The notes under the pieces were generated by a model. That model was not told the DNA's origin, searched no databases, and saw nothing but the letters and a program-made list of their open reading frames with translations. Both the position numbers and the translations under genes were made by a program. Shown one piece after another: positions 19,306 to 26,872 of a DNA stretch of 64,000 nt. How positions within the stretch are numbered: position 1 is the first letter of the stretch; each line of letters starts with the position of its first letter. The DNA is from Oleiagrimonas sp963817755. GTDB taxonomy: Bacteria > Pseudomonadota > Gammaproteobacteria > Xanthomonadales > Rhodanobacteraceae. Location: positions 248,001 through 312,000 of the forward strand of contig CAWFPB010000002.1 of assembly GCA_963817755.1 (NCBI GenBank). Reading direction: 5' to 3'.

Positions 19306-21354
19306 TTACGGTGCAATGCTTGCAGCGGATGCAGGAGCGGCCGTTGCGCAGTGCACGGGCTTGCGCGGCGTATGCGGTCCTGGCGGCGCATACGGCTGGC
19401 CGAAGCGGGGCATGCGTCCGGAGAGCGGCAGGGTGCGTTGGTACAGGCGCCAGTCGTAGAGCACGCTGAAGGCCATGACGCTGGCGACGTAGTCGCGGGT
19501 CTCGTGGTAGGGCATGGTGGCCACGAACAGGTCCGGGGCCAGGTCGCCGCGCGCGGCCAGCCACTTGTCCAGTTGCACCGGCCCGGCGTTGTAGGCCGCG
19601 CTGGCCAGCCACGGCGCACCGCCGTAGCGGTCGGCCATCTTCGCCAGGTAGTGGGTGCCCAGGGCGATGTTGAGCTTGGGATCGAACAGGTCGTCGGGGG
19701 CGTGGTAGGGCAGTTTCAGCGAGTGCGCCATGCGCCGCGCGGTGGCGGGCATCAGCTGCATCAGGCCATAGGCCCCGGCGCCCGATTGGGCGTCGGTCAT
19801 CCATGCGCTTTCGGCGCGGATGATGGCATAGGCCCAGGCCGGGTCGATGCCGGCGTCCGCGGACTGCGCGGTGACGTGGTCCTGGCGCGCCAGCGGGAAC
19901 CGGCGCCGGTACAGTTTCAGGGCATCGCCATGGCTGAACACGCGGATGGTGCGGTTGTACCAGCCACGCCGATAGGCCAGCAGCGCCGCCAGCTTCCGGG
20001 TATCGGCATCGGCGTGGCGCAGGGCGTGGGCCCATTCGCGGCGCGCCAGCTGCGGCAGGTGCACGGCATACAGCTCGAAGGCACGATCCAGTCCCGGCTG
20101 CTTGAGCAGGGCCGCCTCGCGCTGCGGGTCGTCGGCGATGTGCGCGGGGCAGATGGAGTAGGGCTGGTGCAGGCGATCGGCGGCCAGGAAGCCGAAATAA
20201 CTGGTCTGGTCGGCCAGCGGGGCATAGGCCTGGCGTGCGGCATCGGTGTAGCCGAGCGCAGCCAGGGCGCGGGCGTGGAAATAGGTCCACTCCGGATCGC
20301 GCTGCTGGGCGGGCGGCATGGCGGCCCATGCGTCGAGCACGCCATGCCAGTCGCGGGCGGCCAGGGCCACGCGCAGGCGCCAGCCGCGGCTGGAGGCAGT
20401 CTGCACCGGGTCCGGCAGAGCGCGCAGTCGCTGCTGCGAACCCTTGGCGAAGTCGGTGGCGCTGAACAACGCCAGGTCGTACTCGATGGCGTGGCGCTGT
20501 GCCGTGCTGAAGTGGAAATGCCGGCGCAATTTCGGCCACAGCCCAAGGGCCTGCTTGCTATCGCTGCGCACCAGGCGGCGCAGGGCAATGCTGGCGGTGC
20601 TGCGGTTGCGCGGACTGTCACGCCAGCCGGGTGCGGCCTTCAGGGCGCGGGCCGGATGGCGCAGGGCAAGCACCACGCGGGACGCGCGCCGGGCGTCCCG
20701 GCCGTGCAGCCAGGCGGCCAGCTCGGCCACCACGTCGGCGTGGCCGGCACGGGCTGCAATGTCGATGCGCTTCCAGATGCGCTCGCGGGTCAGCAGCTTG
20801 TGCTGGTGCGCCCAGTCGAGCACCGGCTTGCAGTCGGAGGGCAGCTTGGCCTGGCGCCACAGCGGCGCGATGTCCTTGTCGAACGTGAGCCGCTGGCCGG
20901 CGGCAAGATCGGCCTGCAGCTTGTCGCAGGACAGGGCCGTGCCCAGGCCCGGCCGGTACAGCGTCCGGAAGCCCTTCCAGTCCTGGCGACGCGCCAGTTC
21001 GCGCAGGAAGTGGCGACGCAGGGTGTCCGCCGGAAGCATGTCCGGCCAGCGTTCGAGGTAGGCGCGCACCCGCGCCAGCGAAACCTGGCCAAGGTCGTGC
21101 TCGATCGCCGCCGCGGGCAGGTAGGGATACAGCGGATAGGACGCCAGGCCCTGCGCTTGCTTTTTCCAGTCCGGCTGGCCCTGGCTGGCGCTGGCATAGG
21201 CCTGGATGAAAGCCGCGCGTTGCGCGGCGCGGTTCGATCCCGGCGCCTGCGTCTGGGACCCGGGAGTGGCCGCCATCAGTGCGGTGGGCAGCAGCAGGAT
21301 CGCGCGCAGGCCCCATCGCGCGGGGTTCGGTGCAGGCGGGGCGGGGTTGGGCAT
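19306..21354 (-). CDS. slt: Soluble lytic murein transglycosylase Slt70
   Basis: This periplasmic enzyme cleaves peptidoglycan glycan strands to 1,6-anhydromuropeptides. The 682-residue protein has a hydrophobic export signal (about residues 14-30), a long alpha-superhelical U/L domain and a C-terminal goose-lysozyme-like domain. Catalytic Glu515 sits in YAIIRAESAWMTDAQSGAGAYGLMQLMPATA, followed by LNIALGTHYLAKMADRYGG and ASAAYNAGP. The architecture and length match Slt70. The C-terminal tail is Pro/Ala-rich and probably disordered. The start codon of the preceding NDUFA9-like gene lies 42 bases downstream of its stop. Confidence 0.95.
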   Translation of the reverse strand: MPNPAPPAPNPARWGLRAILLLPTALMAATPGSQTQAPGSNRAAQRAAFIQAYASASQGQPDWKKQAQGLASYPLYPYLPAAAIEHDLGQVSLARVRAYLERWPDMLPADTLRRHFLRELARRQDWKGFRTLYRPGLGTALSCDKLQADLAAGQRLTFDKDIAPLWRQAKLPSDCKPVLDWAHQHKLLTRERIWKRIDIAARAGHADVVAELAAWLHGRDARRASRVVLALRHPARALKAAPGWRDSPRNRSTASIALRRLVRSDSKQALGLWPKLRRHFHFSTAQRHAIEYDLALFSATDFAKGSQQRLRALPDPVQTASSRGWRLRVALAARDWHGVLDAWAAMPPAQQRDPEWTYFHARALAALGYTDAARQAYAPLADQTSYFGFLAADRLHQPYSICPAHIADDPQREAALLKQPGLDRAFELYAVHLPQLARREWAHALRHADADTRKLAALLAYRRGWYNRTIRVFSHGDALKLYRRRFPLARQDHVTAQSADAGIDPAWAYAIIRAESAWMTDAQSGAGAYGLMQLMPATARRMAHSLKLPYHAPDDLFDPKLNIALGTHYLAKMADRYGGAPWLASAAYNAGPVQLDKWLAARGDLAPDLFVATMPYHETRDYVASVMAFSVLYDWRLYQRTLPLSGRMPRFGQPYAPPGPHTPRKPVHCATAAPASAASIAP

Positions 21355-21387
21355 GGGCGAGGTCGGTTTCCGGCGAGGAGCGTCAGG

Positions 21388-22152
21388 TCAGGGTTTGGTC
21401 AGCTGCATCGGCAGTTCGATTTCGGCGGCCAGGGGTAGATGGTCGGAGAAGGCGTCCGGCAGGGTCCACTGGCGATGCAGCTTGAGGTCCGGGGACAGCA
21501 GGATATGGTCGATGGCACGTCGGGGACGCCAGCTGGGGAAGGTGGGACGTGCATCGCCGGGTGGCTGCAGCGCGGTGCGGCGGAACAATCGGCGCATTTC
21601 CGGACTGTCGGGGTCGGTGTTGAGGTCGCCCATCAGGATCACGTGGCGGTGCGCGCCCAGCAGTTCGGCAATGAAGGCCAGCTGCCGATCGCGGGCCTGC
21701 GGACCCAGCGACAGGTGCGCGACCATCACCGTCAGGCTGTCCTCCCCCTCGCCAAAGTGGGCCAGCAGCGCACCGCGGCCGCGTCCGGGCAGCGGGTAGT
21801 CGACCACCTGGCGAGGCTCGATGCGACTGATCAGGCCGTTGGCCGAATGCGCCAGGCGGGCCATCTGCCGGTTCGGCTGGTGGCTCCAGAACGGCATGCC
21901 GGAGGAGTCGGCCAGGTAGCGGGTCTGGTTGCGGAACCCCGAGCGCAGGCTGCCGGCGTCGGTTTCCTGCAGGCCGATGACGTCGAATTCCGGCAGGATC
22001 CGCGCCAGGCTGTCCAGATTGTCCAGTTTGGCACGGCTGGGCAGCACGCTGGCCCAGCTGCGGGTCACGTACTGGCGGTATCGCTGGATGCTGGCGCCCG
22101 CGAGGATGTTGCAGCTGAGCACGCGCAGGTGGCTGGAGGAGGGGCCGGACAT
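21388..22152 (-). CDS. Endonuclease/exonuclease/phosphatase family protein
   Basis: The 254-residue protein has the Mg-dependent EEP fold: LRVLSCNILAG (metal Asn), DVIGLQETDAGS (catalytic Glu), VMVAHLSLG, VILMGDLNTDPDSPE (Asp/Asn) and a closing FSDHLPLAAEIELP (Asp-His). No signal peptide is seen, so it is probably cytoplasmic. Members act on DNA, RNA, phosphoinositides or sphingomyelin, and the sequence alone does not choose. A homologue in this position beside dsbA and cytochrome c4 also occurs in pseudomonads, so the linkage is old. Confidence 0.88.
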   Translation of the reverse strand: MSGPSSSHLRVLSCNILAGASIQRYRQYVTRSWASVLPSRAKLDNLDSLARILPEFDVIGLQETDAGSLRSGFRNQTRYLADSSGMPFWSHQPNRQMARLAHSANGLISRIEPRQVVDYPLPGRGRGALLAHFGEGEDSLTVMVAHLSLGPQARDRQLAFIAELLGAHRHVILMGDLNTDPDSPEMRRLFRRTALQPPGDARPTFPSWRPRRAIDHILLSPDLKLHRQWTLPDAFSDHLPLAAEIELPMQLTKP

Positions 22153-22235
22153 GTCACCAAGGTAGGATCAAGTCATGGCAACGACAAGACGTCCGCATGA
22201 ACGAGAGCGGCGCCATGGAGGCGCCGCTGGGACGT

Positions 22236-22892
22236 TCACTTGCCGGCGGCGGCCCGTGCGTGGTCGTGTTCGGCGAGCTTGATCATGTAGTGGGCCAGCC
22301 GGACCAGCTGGGGATAGGTCTTGAAGTTGTTGCTGCGGTAGGTGCCGTCGACCACGATCGTCGGCGTCTGGTCGATGCCCCAGTCCGATTCCAGCGCGTA
22401 GCCGCGCTTGAGGGCCTGGTCGGTTTGCGCCGACGTCGCGGCGCGCATGAAGGCCGCCTTGTCCACGCCTTCGCGGGCATAGAAGTCGCCCAGTTCGTCG
22501 AGCGAATTCATCGGGTAGTGCTGGTCGAACTTCTGCTTGAACAGGTCCAGGTGGGTGCGCTTGAGCACGCCCAGCTCCTGGGCCGCGTAGTAGGCCCGTG
22601 CGAACGGCTCCCACGCCGGGCTGAACGAGGCCGGCAGCAGCTTGAACTGCACGCCCTTGGGCAGCGACTTGCGCAGCTTCTCGGCGTACGGGGCGAAATG
22701 CGCGCAGTGGATGCAGCCGTAGGAGAACACCTCCACCACCTCGATCCGGCCACTGGGCGAGAGGCGTTCAGGGTGCGCGATCTTGACGTACTGCACGCCC
22801 TCGGTGAACGGGGCCTTGGCGTCCGTGCCCTGCGCCGAACACGCCGAGGCAAGGACAAAGCCGAACAGGAGCAGGGCGAGGCGCTTGATCAT
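22236..22892 (-). CDS. dsbA: Thiol:disulfide interchange protein, DsbA family
   Basis: DsbA oxidises cysteine pairs in exported proteins. The 218-residue protein has an N-terminal export signal (MIKRLALLLFGFVLASA) and a thioredoxin fold with an insert. The active site CIHC is at Cys60/Cys63 in EVFSYGCIHCAHFAP, and the cis-Pro loop is in DQTPTIVVDGTYR. It ends KLAEHDHARAAAGK. The CIHC dipeptide differs from E. coli CPHC. It is preceded 21 bp upstream by a second DsbA-like lipoprotein gene and cytochrome c4, all one way. Confidence 0.92.
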   Translation of the reverse strand: MIKRLALLLFGFVLASACSAQGTDAKAPFTEGVQYVKIAHPERLSPSGRIEVVEVFSYGCIHCAHFAPYAEKLRKSLPKGVQFKLLPASFSPAWEPFARAYYAAQELGVLKRTHLDLFKQKFDQHYPMNSLDELGDFYAREGVDKAAFMRAATSAQTDQALKRGYALESDWGIDQTPTIVVDGTYRSNNFKTYPQLVRLAHYMIKLAEHDHARAAAGK

Positions 22893-22913
22893 GATGTTCT
22901 CCGGTCCTGGAGG

Positions 22914-23852
22914 TTACTTGCCGAGGGCGGCCTTGGCGGCCAGCCATTGCGCGAGTTCGACCGCCTTGGAGGCGGAGCCCGCGCTCTGGAAATCGAAGCG
23001 GTACCCGCCGTTGACCACGAAGGTGGGCGTACCCGGCACGCCGTAGGCCTTGACCAGCTCGTCGGCGCGCTTCATCTGGGTATTGATGCTGAACGAATTG
23101 GCCACCGCCACGAACTGCTTGGCGTCCACGCCGAAGTGCTTGGCGAAGAACTTGGCGAAGTCACCGATGTGCGGCCACTCCGAGCGCGGCTTGGGACGAC
23201 CGGCGGACAGGTCGTAGGTGGCCAGCTCGCCGGATTTCCAGGTGGCGTCGAAGACGGCGTCGTAGGCCTTGCGCGCCACGCCCAGTGCCTTGGCGGCGTA
23301 GAAGGCGCGCTGGTAGACCACCCAGTTCTCGTCCGGCCGGAACGCGGCGGGCAGATATTCCATGTGGGCGAAGTCGGGCAGCGACTTGCTCAGGCTGTCG
23401 ACGATGGGATGGGCGGCGTTGCAGGCCGGGCAGCCCCACGAGAACACTTCCACGACCTCGACGCCGGAGCCGTTGCCGACGGTGGGCTGGCTGGGGCTGA
23501 TGACGTAGTAGTTGGTGCCGGCGACCCACTTGCCCTGGCCCTGCTGGTAGATCTTCTCGGCCTGGGCGCGCTGCGCCTTGGTCAGCGAGTTGGAGTTGCC
23601 GGAGCTGCTGCCGGACGCTGTCGCATCGGACGTGCTGGCCGGCGCGGCGGGCTGTGCCGAGCTGGCGGCGGGAGCCGCTGCCGTCGACCCGCTCGCCGTG
23701 GAAGCCGCTGCGGGCGTGGCGGCGGGGACCTTGGCCGCGCTGGCGGTCGTGGTCGGCGCGGTCGTGGAGGCAGTCTGGTCGTTGGCTCCCGAGTGCGAGC
23801 CGCAGGCGGCCAGCAACAGGGAACAGATCAGGATCGGCAGGGCGTGGCGCAT
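22914..23852 (-). CDS. DsbA-like lipoprotein with long Ala/Ser/Thr linker
   Basis: The 312-residue protein has a clear lipobox (LLLAAC, lipid-modified Cys17). A low-complexity Ala/Ser/Thr/Pro linker of about 70 residues (18-90) follows, then a DsbA domain with the active site CPAC at Cys141/Cys144 in EVFSWGCPACNAAHPI and cis-Pro in GVPGTPTFVVNGGYR. It is likely an outer- or inner-membrane-anchored periplasmic thiol oxidoreductase. The tandem paralogue downstream lacks the tether. Linkage to cytochrome c4 suggests a shared redox or cytochrome-maturation theme (inference). Confidence 0.88.
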   Translation of the reverse strand: MRHALPILICSLLLAACGSHSGANDQTASTTAPTTTASAAKVPAATPAAASTASGSTAAAPAASSAQPAAPASTSDATASGSSSGNSNSLTKAQRAQAEKIYQQGQGKWVAGTNYYVISPSQPTVGNGSGVEVVEVFSWGCPACNAAHPIVDSLSKSLPDFAHMEYLPAAFRPDENWVVYQRAFYAAKALGVARKAYDAVFDATWKSGELATYDLSAGRPKPRSEWPHIGDFAKFFAKHFGVDAKQFVAVANSFSINTQMKRADELVKAYGVPGTPTFVVNGGYRFDFQSAGSASKAVELAQWLAAKAALGK

Positions 23853-23872
23853 CGGGATACTCCAGTTGGAAA

Positions 23873-23940
23873 GGACTCCCGGCTGGCCAGGAATGGCGTA
23901 CGACCCTGCCGGGAGTCCGAGGCCCCGCGGCGCGGGGCCT
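23873..23940. other. Two inverted repeats in the cytochrome c4-dsbA spacer
   Basis: The 109-bp spacer between the cytochrome c4 stop and the DsbA-like lipoprotein start holds two hairpins. One has 11-bp perfect arms (23873-23883 with 23908-23918, 24-nt loop). The other has 10-bp perfect arms around one base (23920-23929 with 23931-23940). Neither is followed by a T-run on the minus strand. An mRNA-stability or attenuating role is possible. Confidence 0.5.
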
Positions 23941-23961
23941 GGCGGAACCGCAGGCCGCGCG

Positions 23962-24690
23962 TCAGGGCGCGGCGTTTCCAGCGGCGGAGGTGTTGGTGTG
24001 CAGGCCTTCCAGATAGCTGGACACGGCGGCGATGTCCTTGGCCGTCAGGCGCTTGGCGATCGTCGGCATGATCTGGGAATGGGCATCGCTGCCCCAGGTG
24101 GTGCCGTCATGCCAGGCGGTCAGGGTCTTGATCAGGTACTGCGCGTGCTGACCGGCCAGCTGCGGGTACATCGCCCCCGGGTTGCCGCGCCCGTCGGGGC
24201 CGTGGCAGGCCATGCAGGCCGGGATCTTGCGGCTGGCATCGCCCTCGCGGTACAGCTTGCCGCCGGCCTTGGCCAGCTTGGAGTCGGCCACGCCGGGCCG
24301 CGAACGCTGGCTCATGAAGTAGGCGCCGACGTTGGCCATGTCCTGGCCCGACAGCTGCGAGGACATGCCCAGCATGATCGCGTTCTGCCGCTTGCCGCTC
24401 TTGAAGTTGTGCAGCTGGCGAACGATGTATTCCTCGTTCTGTCCGGCCAGCTTGGGGTATTGGGCATCGGTCGAGTTGCCGTCCATGCCGTGACAGGCAC
24501 CGCAAACGGCGGCCTTGGCCTTGCCGGCCGTGGCGTTGCCCGCCAGCGGGCCGCTCGGTTTGGCTGGGGCTGCCGCCGTGGTGGCGGACGAGCCTGCCGC
24601 TGCCGGTGCGGCTTGCTTGGGGGCGCCCTGCGCCATGGCCGCGCCCGCGACCAGGGTGGCGGCCAGGACCACTACACGCCGAAAACTCAT
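23962..24690 (-). CDS. Di-haem cytochrome c4
   Basis: The 242-residue periplasmic electron carrier has a signal peptide (cleavage after AMA at residue 20), an Ala/Thr-rich linker and two cytochrome c domains. Haem sites are CGACH (63-67) and CMACH (159-163). Candidate Met axial ligands are in IMLGMSSQLSG and SQIMPTIAKRL. Two-domain c4 proteins deliver electrons to terminal oxidases such as cbb3. ATG 24690 has a GGGAG upstream. The gene is divergent from engB, an arrangement also seen in Pseudomonas. Confidence 0.92.
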   Translation of the reverse strand: MSFRRVVVLAATLVAGAAMAQGAPKQAAPAAAGSSATTAAAPAKPSGPLAGNATAGKAKAAVCGACHGMDGNSTDAQYPKLAGQNEEYIVRQLHNFKSGKRQNAIMLGMSSQLSGQDMANVGAYFMSQRSRPGVADSKLAKAGGKLYREGDASRKIPACMACHGPDGRGNPGAMYPQLAGQHAQYLIKTLTAWHDGTTWGSDAHSQIMPTIAKRLTAKDIAAVSSYLEGLHTNTSAAGNAAP

Positions 24691-24812
24691 AGACTGTCTC
24701 CCGAGGACCGGTATTGCGTTGGGGTCATGATCAAACTCGAGGATTATCCCCGCCCACCATGGACCGGTCAAACGACCGATGGTCGCATCCCTACAGACAC
24801 GAGCACGCACCC

Positions 24813-25421
24813 ATGAGTTCCAATCCCCTGCAGCGCGCCCGTTTCGTGCTGGCCGCGCACAAACGTTCCCAGTTGCCGACCGATGAAGGGGCCGAGGTGG
24901 CCTTCGCCGGGCGCTCCAATGCCGGCAAGTCCAGCGCGCTCAATGCGCTGACCGCCCAGCGTTCGCTGGCGCGCACGTCCAAGACGCCCGGCCGTACGCA
25001 GCAGATGGTGGTGTTCGAGCTGGATGCGGACACGCGCCTGGTGGACCTGCCCGGCTACGGCTACGCCAAGGTGCCCGAATCCATGCGCGCGCACTGGCGA
25101 CGCGAGATCGATGCCTACCTCAACCACCGCGACAGCCTGCGCGGCGTGGTGCTGATCGCCGACATCCGCCACGAACTGAAGGAGTTCGATCGCCAGATGC
25201 TGCACTTCTGCACGGTGCGCGGACTTCATTGCCACCTGCTGATGACCAAGGCCGACAAGCTCTCGCGCGGGCAGGTCGCCGCGGCGGTCGAGCGCGTGCG
25301 CGTGCTGTGTGCCCGCGAGGGCTGGGACGCCAGCGTGCAGGCGTTCTCCTCCAGCGCCGGGACCGGGCTGGAGGCGGCGCGCGAGGTGATCGTCGCGATG
25401 CTGTCGCCGTCCGGCGACTGA
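24813..25421 (+). CDS. engB: Ribosome biogenesis GTP-binding protein EngB/YihA
   Basis: EngB is an essential-class GTPase used in assembly of the large ribosomal subunit. The 202-residue protein has G1 GRSNAGKSS (about 33-41), G2 near KTPGRTQ (57-63), G3 DLPGYGYAKVP (78-88), G4 TKAD and G5 FSSSAGTG. ATG 24813 gives the family N-terminus; the frame is open to 24714 but that would overlap the divergent cytochrome start region. It ends three bases from the convergent GAF-domain gene. Confidence 0.95.
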   Translation: MSSNPLQRARFVLAAHKRSQLPTDEGAEVAFAGRSNAGKSSALNALTAQRSLARTSKTPGRTQQMVVFELDADTRLVDLPGYGYAKVPESMRAHWRREIDAYLNHRDSLRGVVLIADIRHELKEFDRQMLHFCTVRGLHCHLLMTKADKLSRGQVAAAVERVRVLCAREGWDASVQAFSSSAGTGLEAAREVIVAMLSPSGD

Positions 25422-25424
25422 GAA

Positions 25425-25931
25425 TCAGGTGCCGGCGCCGGCCGTGTCCACGGCGGCCATGAAGATCGCGCACAGTTGCTCCATGCCGGCGCGGTCGGCT
25501 TCGTCGAAGCGGCCCGTGTGCGGGCTGTCCACGTCCCACACGCCCAGCAGCGAACCGTCGGCGCGTACCAGCGGCACCACGATCTCCGAGCGCGAGGCGG
25601 CATCGCAGGCAATGTGGCCGGCGAAGGCGTTCACGTCCTCGACCAGCTGGGTCTGGCGCGTCTGCGCCGCGGTGCCGCAGACCCCGCGGCCGGGCGCGAT
25701 GCGCACGCAGGCCGGGCGGCCCTGGAATGGACCGACGACCAGTTCGGTGCCGTCGAAGAAGTAGAAGCCGGCCCAGTTGACCATCGGCAGCGCGTGGTAG
25801 GCCAGCGCGGCGAAATTGGCTGCGTTGGCGATCAGGTCGGACTCGTCCTGCAGCAGACCGCGTGCCTGCGTGGCCAGTTCGGCGTAGCCGGCGGGCTTGT
25901 CGGTGAAATCGAGTGCATCGGCCTGGAACAT
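25425..25931 (-). CDS. msrC: Free methionine-(R)-sulfoxide reductase (GAF domain)
   Basis: The 168-residue single GAF-domain protein carries the three cysteines of the fRMsr/YebR family: Cys75, Cys85 (GRPACVRIAPGRGVCGTAA) and Cys109 (HIACD). The motif VNWAGFYFFDG and the end VPLVRADGSLLGVWDVDSP...FDEADRAGM are also present. It reduces free Met-R-O, complementing protein-bound MsrB encoded 5 kb away. It is convergent with engB with almost no spacer. Confidence 0.92.
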   Translation of the reverse strand: MFQADALDFTDKPAGYAELATQARGLLQDESDLIANAANFAALAYHALPMVNWAGFYFFDGTELVVGPFQGRPACVRIAPGRGVCGTAAQTRQTQLVEDVNAFAGHIACDAASRSEIVVPLVRADGSLLGVWDVDSPHTGRFDEADRAGMEQLCAIFMAAVDTAGAGT

Positions 25932-26040
25932 CGGGAGAAACTCCTCAGGGTCTGATTGTATCCTTGAAAGACATGGTGACGACCGCGGCGGCTACAAGTC
26001 CCGACGGCGTCTTCCGAATTCCCTGTACGCGAGATAGCCC

Positions 26041-26748
26041 ATGGCCGGATCCCCCGTTACGTCCGCGCGCGCGTCGCGCGGCGTTTTCATTGCCGGTACC
26101 GACACCGAGATCGGCAAGACCCACGTCAGCGTCAGCCTGGTGCATGCCCTGCGCGCCGCCGGCCATCGTGCCTGCGGCATGAAGCCGGTGGCCAGCGGCT
26201 GCGAGGAGACCGCCGGAGGGCTGCGCAACGATGACGCACTGGCGCTGCAGGCGGCCAGCGAGCCGCGGCCCGACTACGCGCAGGTCAATCCCTTTTCCAT
26301 GCATGCGCCGGTCTCGCCGCACCTGGCCGCGCGCCAGGACGGCGTGCACGTCGACCTGGACGGCATTCGACGCGCCTATGCCGAACTGGCCGCCGACCAC
26401 GACCGCGTCGTGGTCGAGGGCATCGGTGGCTGGATGGTGCCACTGGGCGAGGGCCTGCTGGCCTCGGCCATCCCCGAAGCGCTGGACCTGCCGGTCATCC
26501 TGGTGGTGGGGCTGCGCCTGGGTGCGCTCAACCACGCGTTGCTCAGCGCCCGCGCCATCCAGGCCGACGGCGGCCGGCTGCTGGGCTGGATCGGCAATCG
26601 CATCGACCCGGACATGGCCCTGGCCGAGGACAACATCCAGACCCTGCGCGCGCTGCTGCCGGCCCCCTGCCTGGGCGTGCTGCCGCATGCCACGGATCCG
26701 GAGCAGGCCGCTTCGTGCCTGCAGGCGGCGGTGACGGCGCTGGGCTGA
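26041..26748 (+). CDS. bioD: Dethiobiotin synthetase BioD
   Basis: BioD closes the ureido ring of dethiobiotin using ATP and CO2. The 235-residue protein has the P-loop GTDTEIGKTHV (Lys26-Thr27), the substrate loop GMKPVASGCEET, RNDDALALQ, NPFSMHAPVSPHLAAR and EGIGGWMVPL (catalytic Glu, Gly-rich). It stands apart from other bio genes in this window. No BirA-type operator was recognised upstream. Confidence 0.95.
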   Translation: MAGSPVTSARASRGVFIAGTDTEIGKTHVSVSLVHALRAAGHRACGMKPVASGCEETAGGLRNDDALALQAASEPRPDYAQVNPFSMHAPVSPHLAARQDGVHVDLDGIRRAYAELAADHDRVVVEGIGGWMVPLGEGLLASAIPEALDLPVILVVGLRLGALNHALLSARAIQADGGRLLGWIGNRIDPDMALAEDNIQTLRALLPAPCLGVLPHATDPEQAASCLQAAVTALG

Positions 26749-26872
26749 TCGCGGCATGGCGCGCGGTCCCGACTTGGAGATCGGCGCATGACGACGCTAC
26801 AGTGGCCGGCGGCGTTCCGTCTCCGGCCGACTGGCCGGACCACCATTCTGTCTGCAAGGGGTCCCATCCGCG

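Noticed and set aside
17107..21438. A 1443-codon plus-strand open frame antisense to cca, the NDUFA9-like gene and slt
   Set aside because: It is low-complexity (Gln/Gly/Val/Ala-rich) and mirrors three well-supported minus-strand genes. In GC-rich DNA the antisense frame often lacks stops.
26749..26872. A BirA operator or promoter between bioD and the M3 peptidase
   Set aside because: No dyad resembling a biotin operator was found, and the spacer lies after bioD rather than before it.
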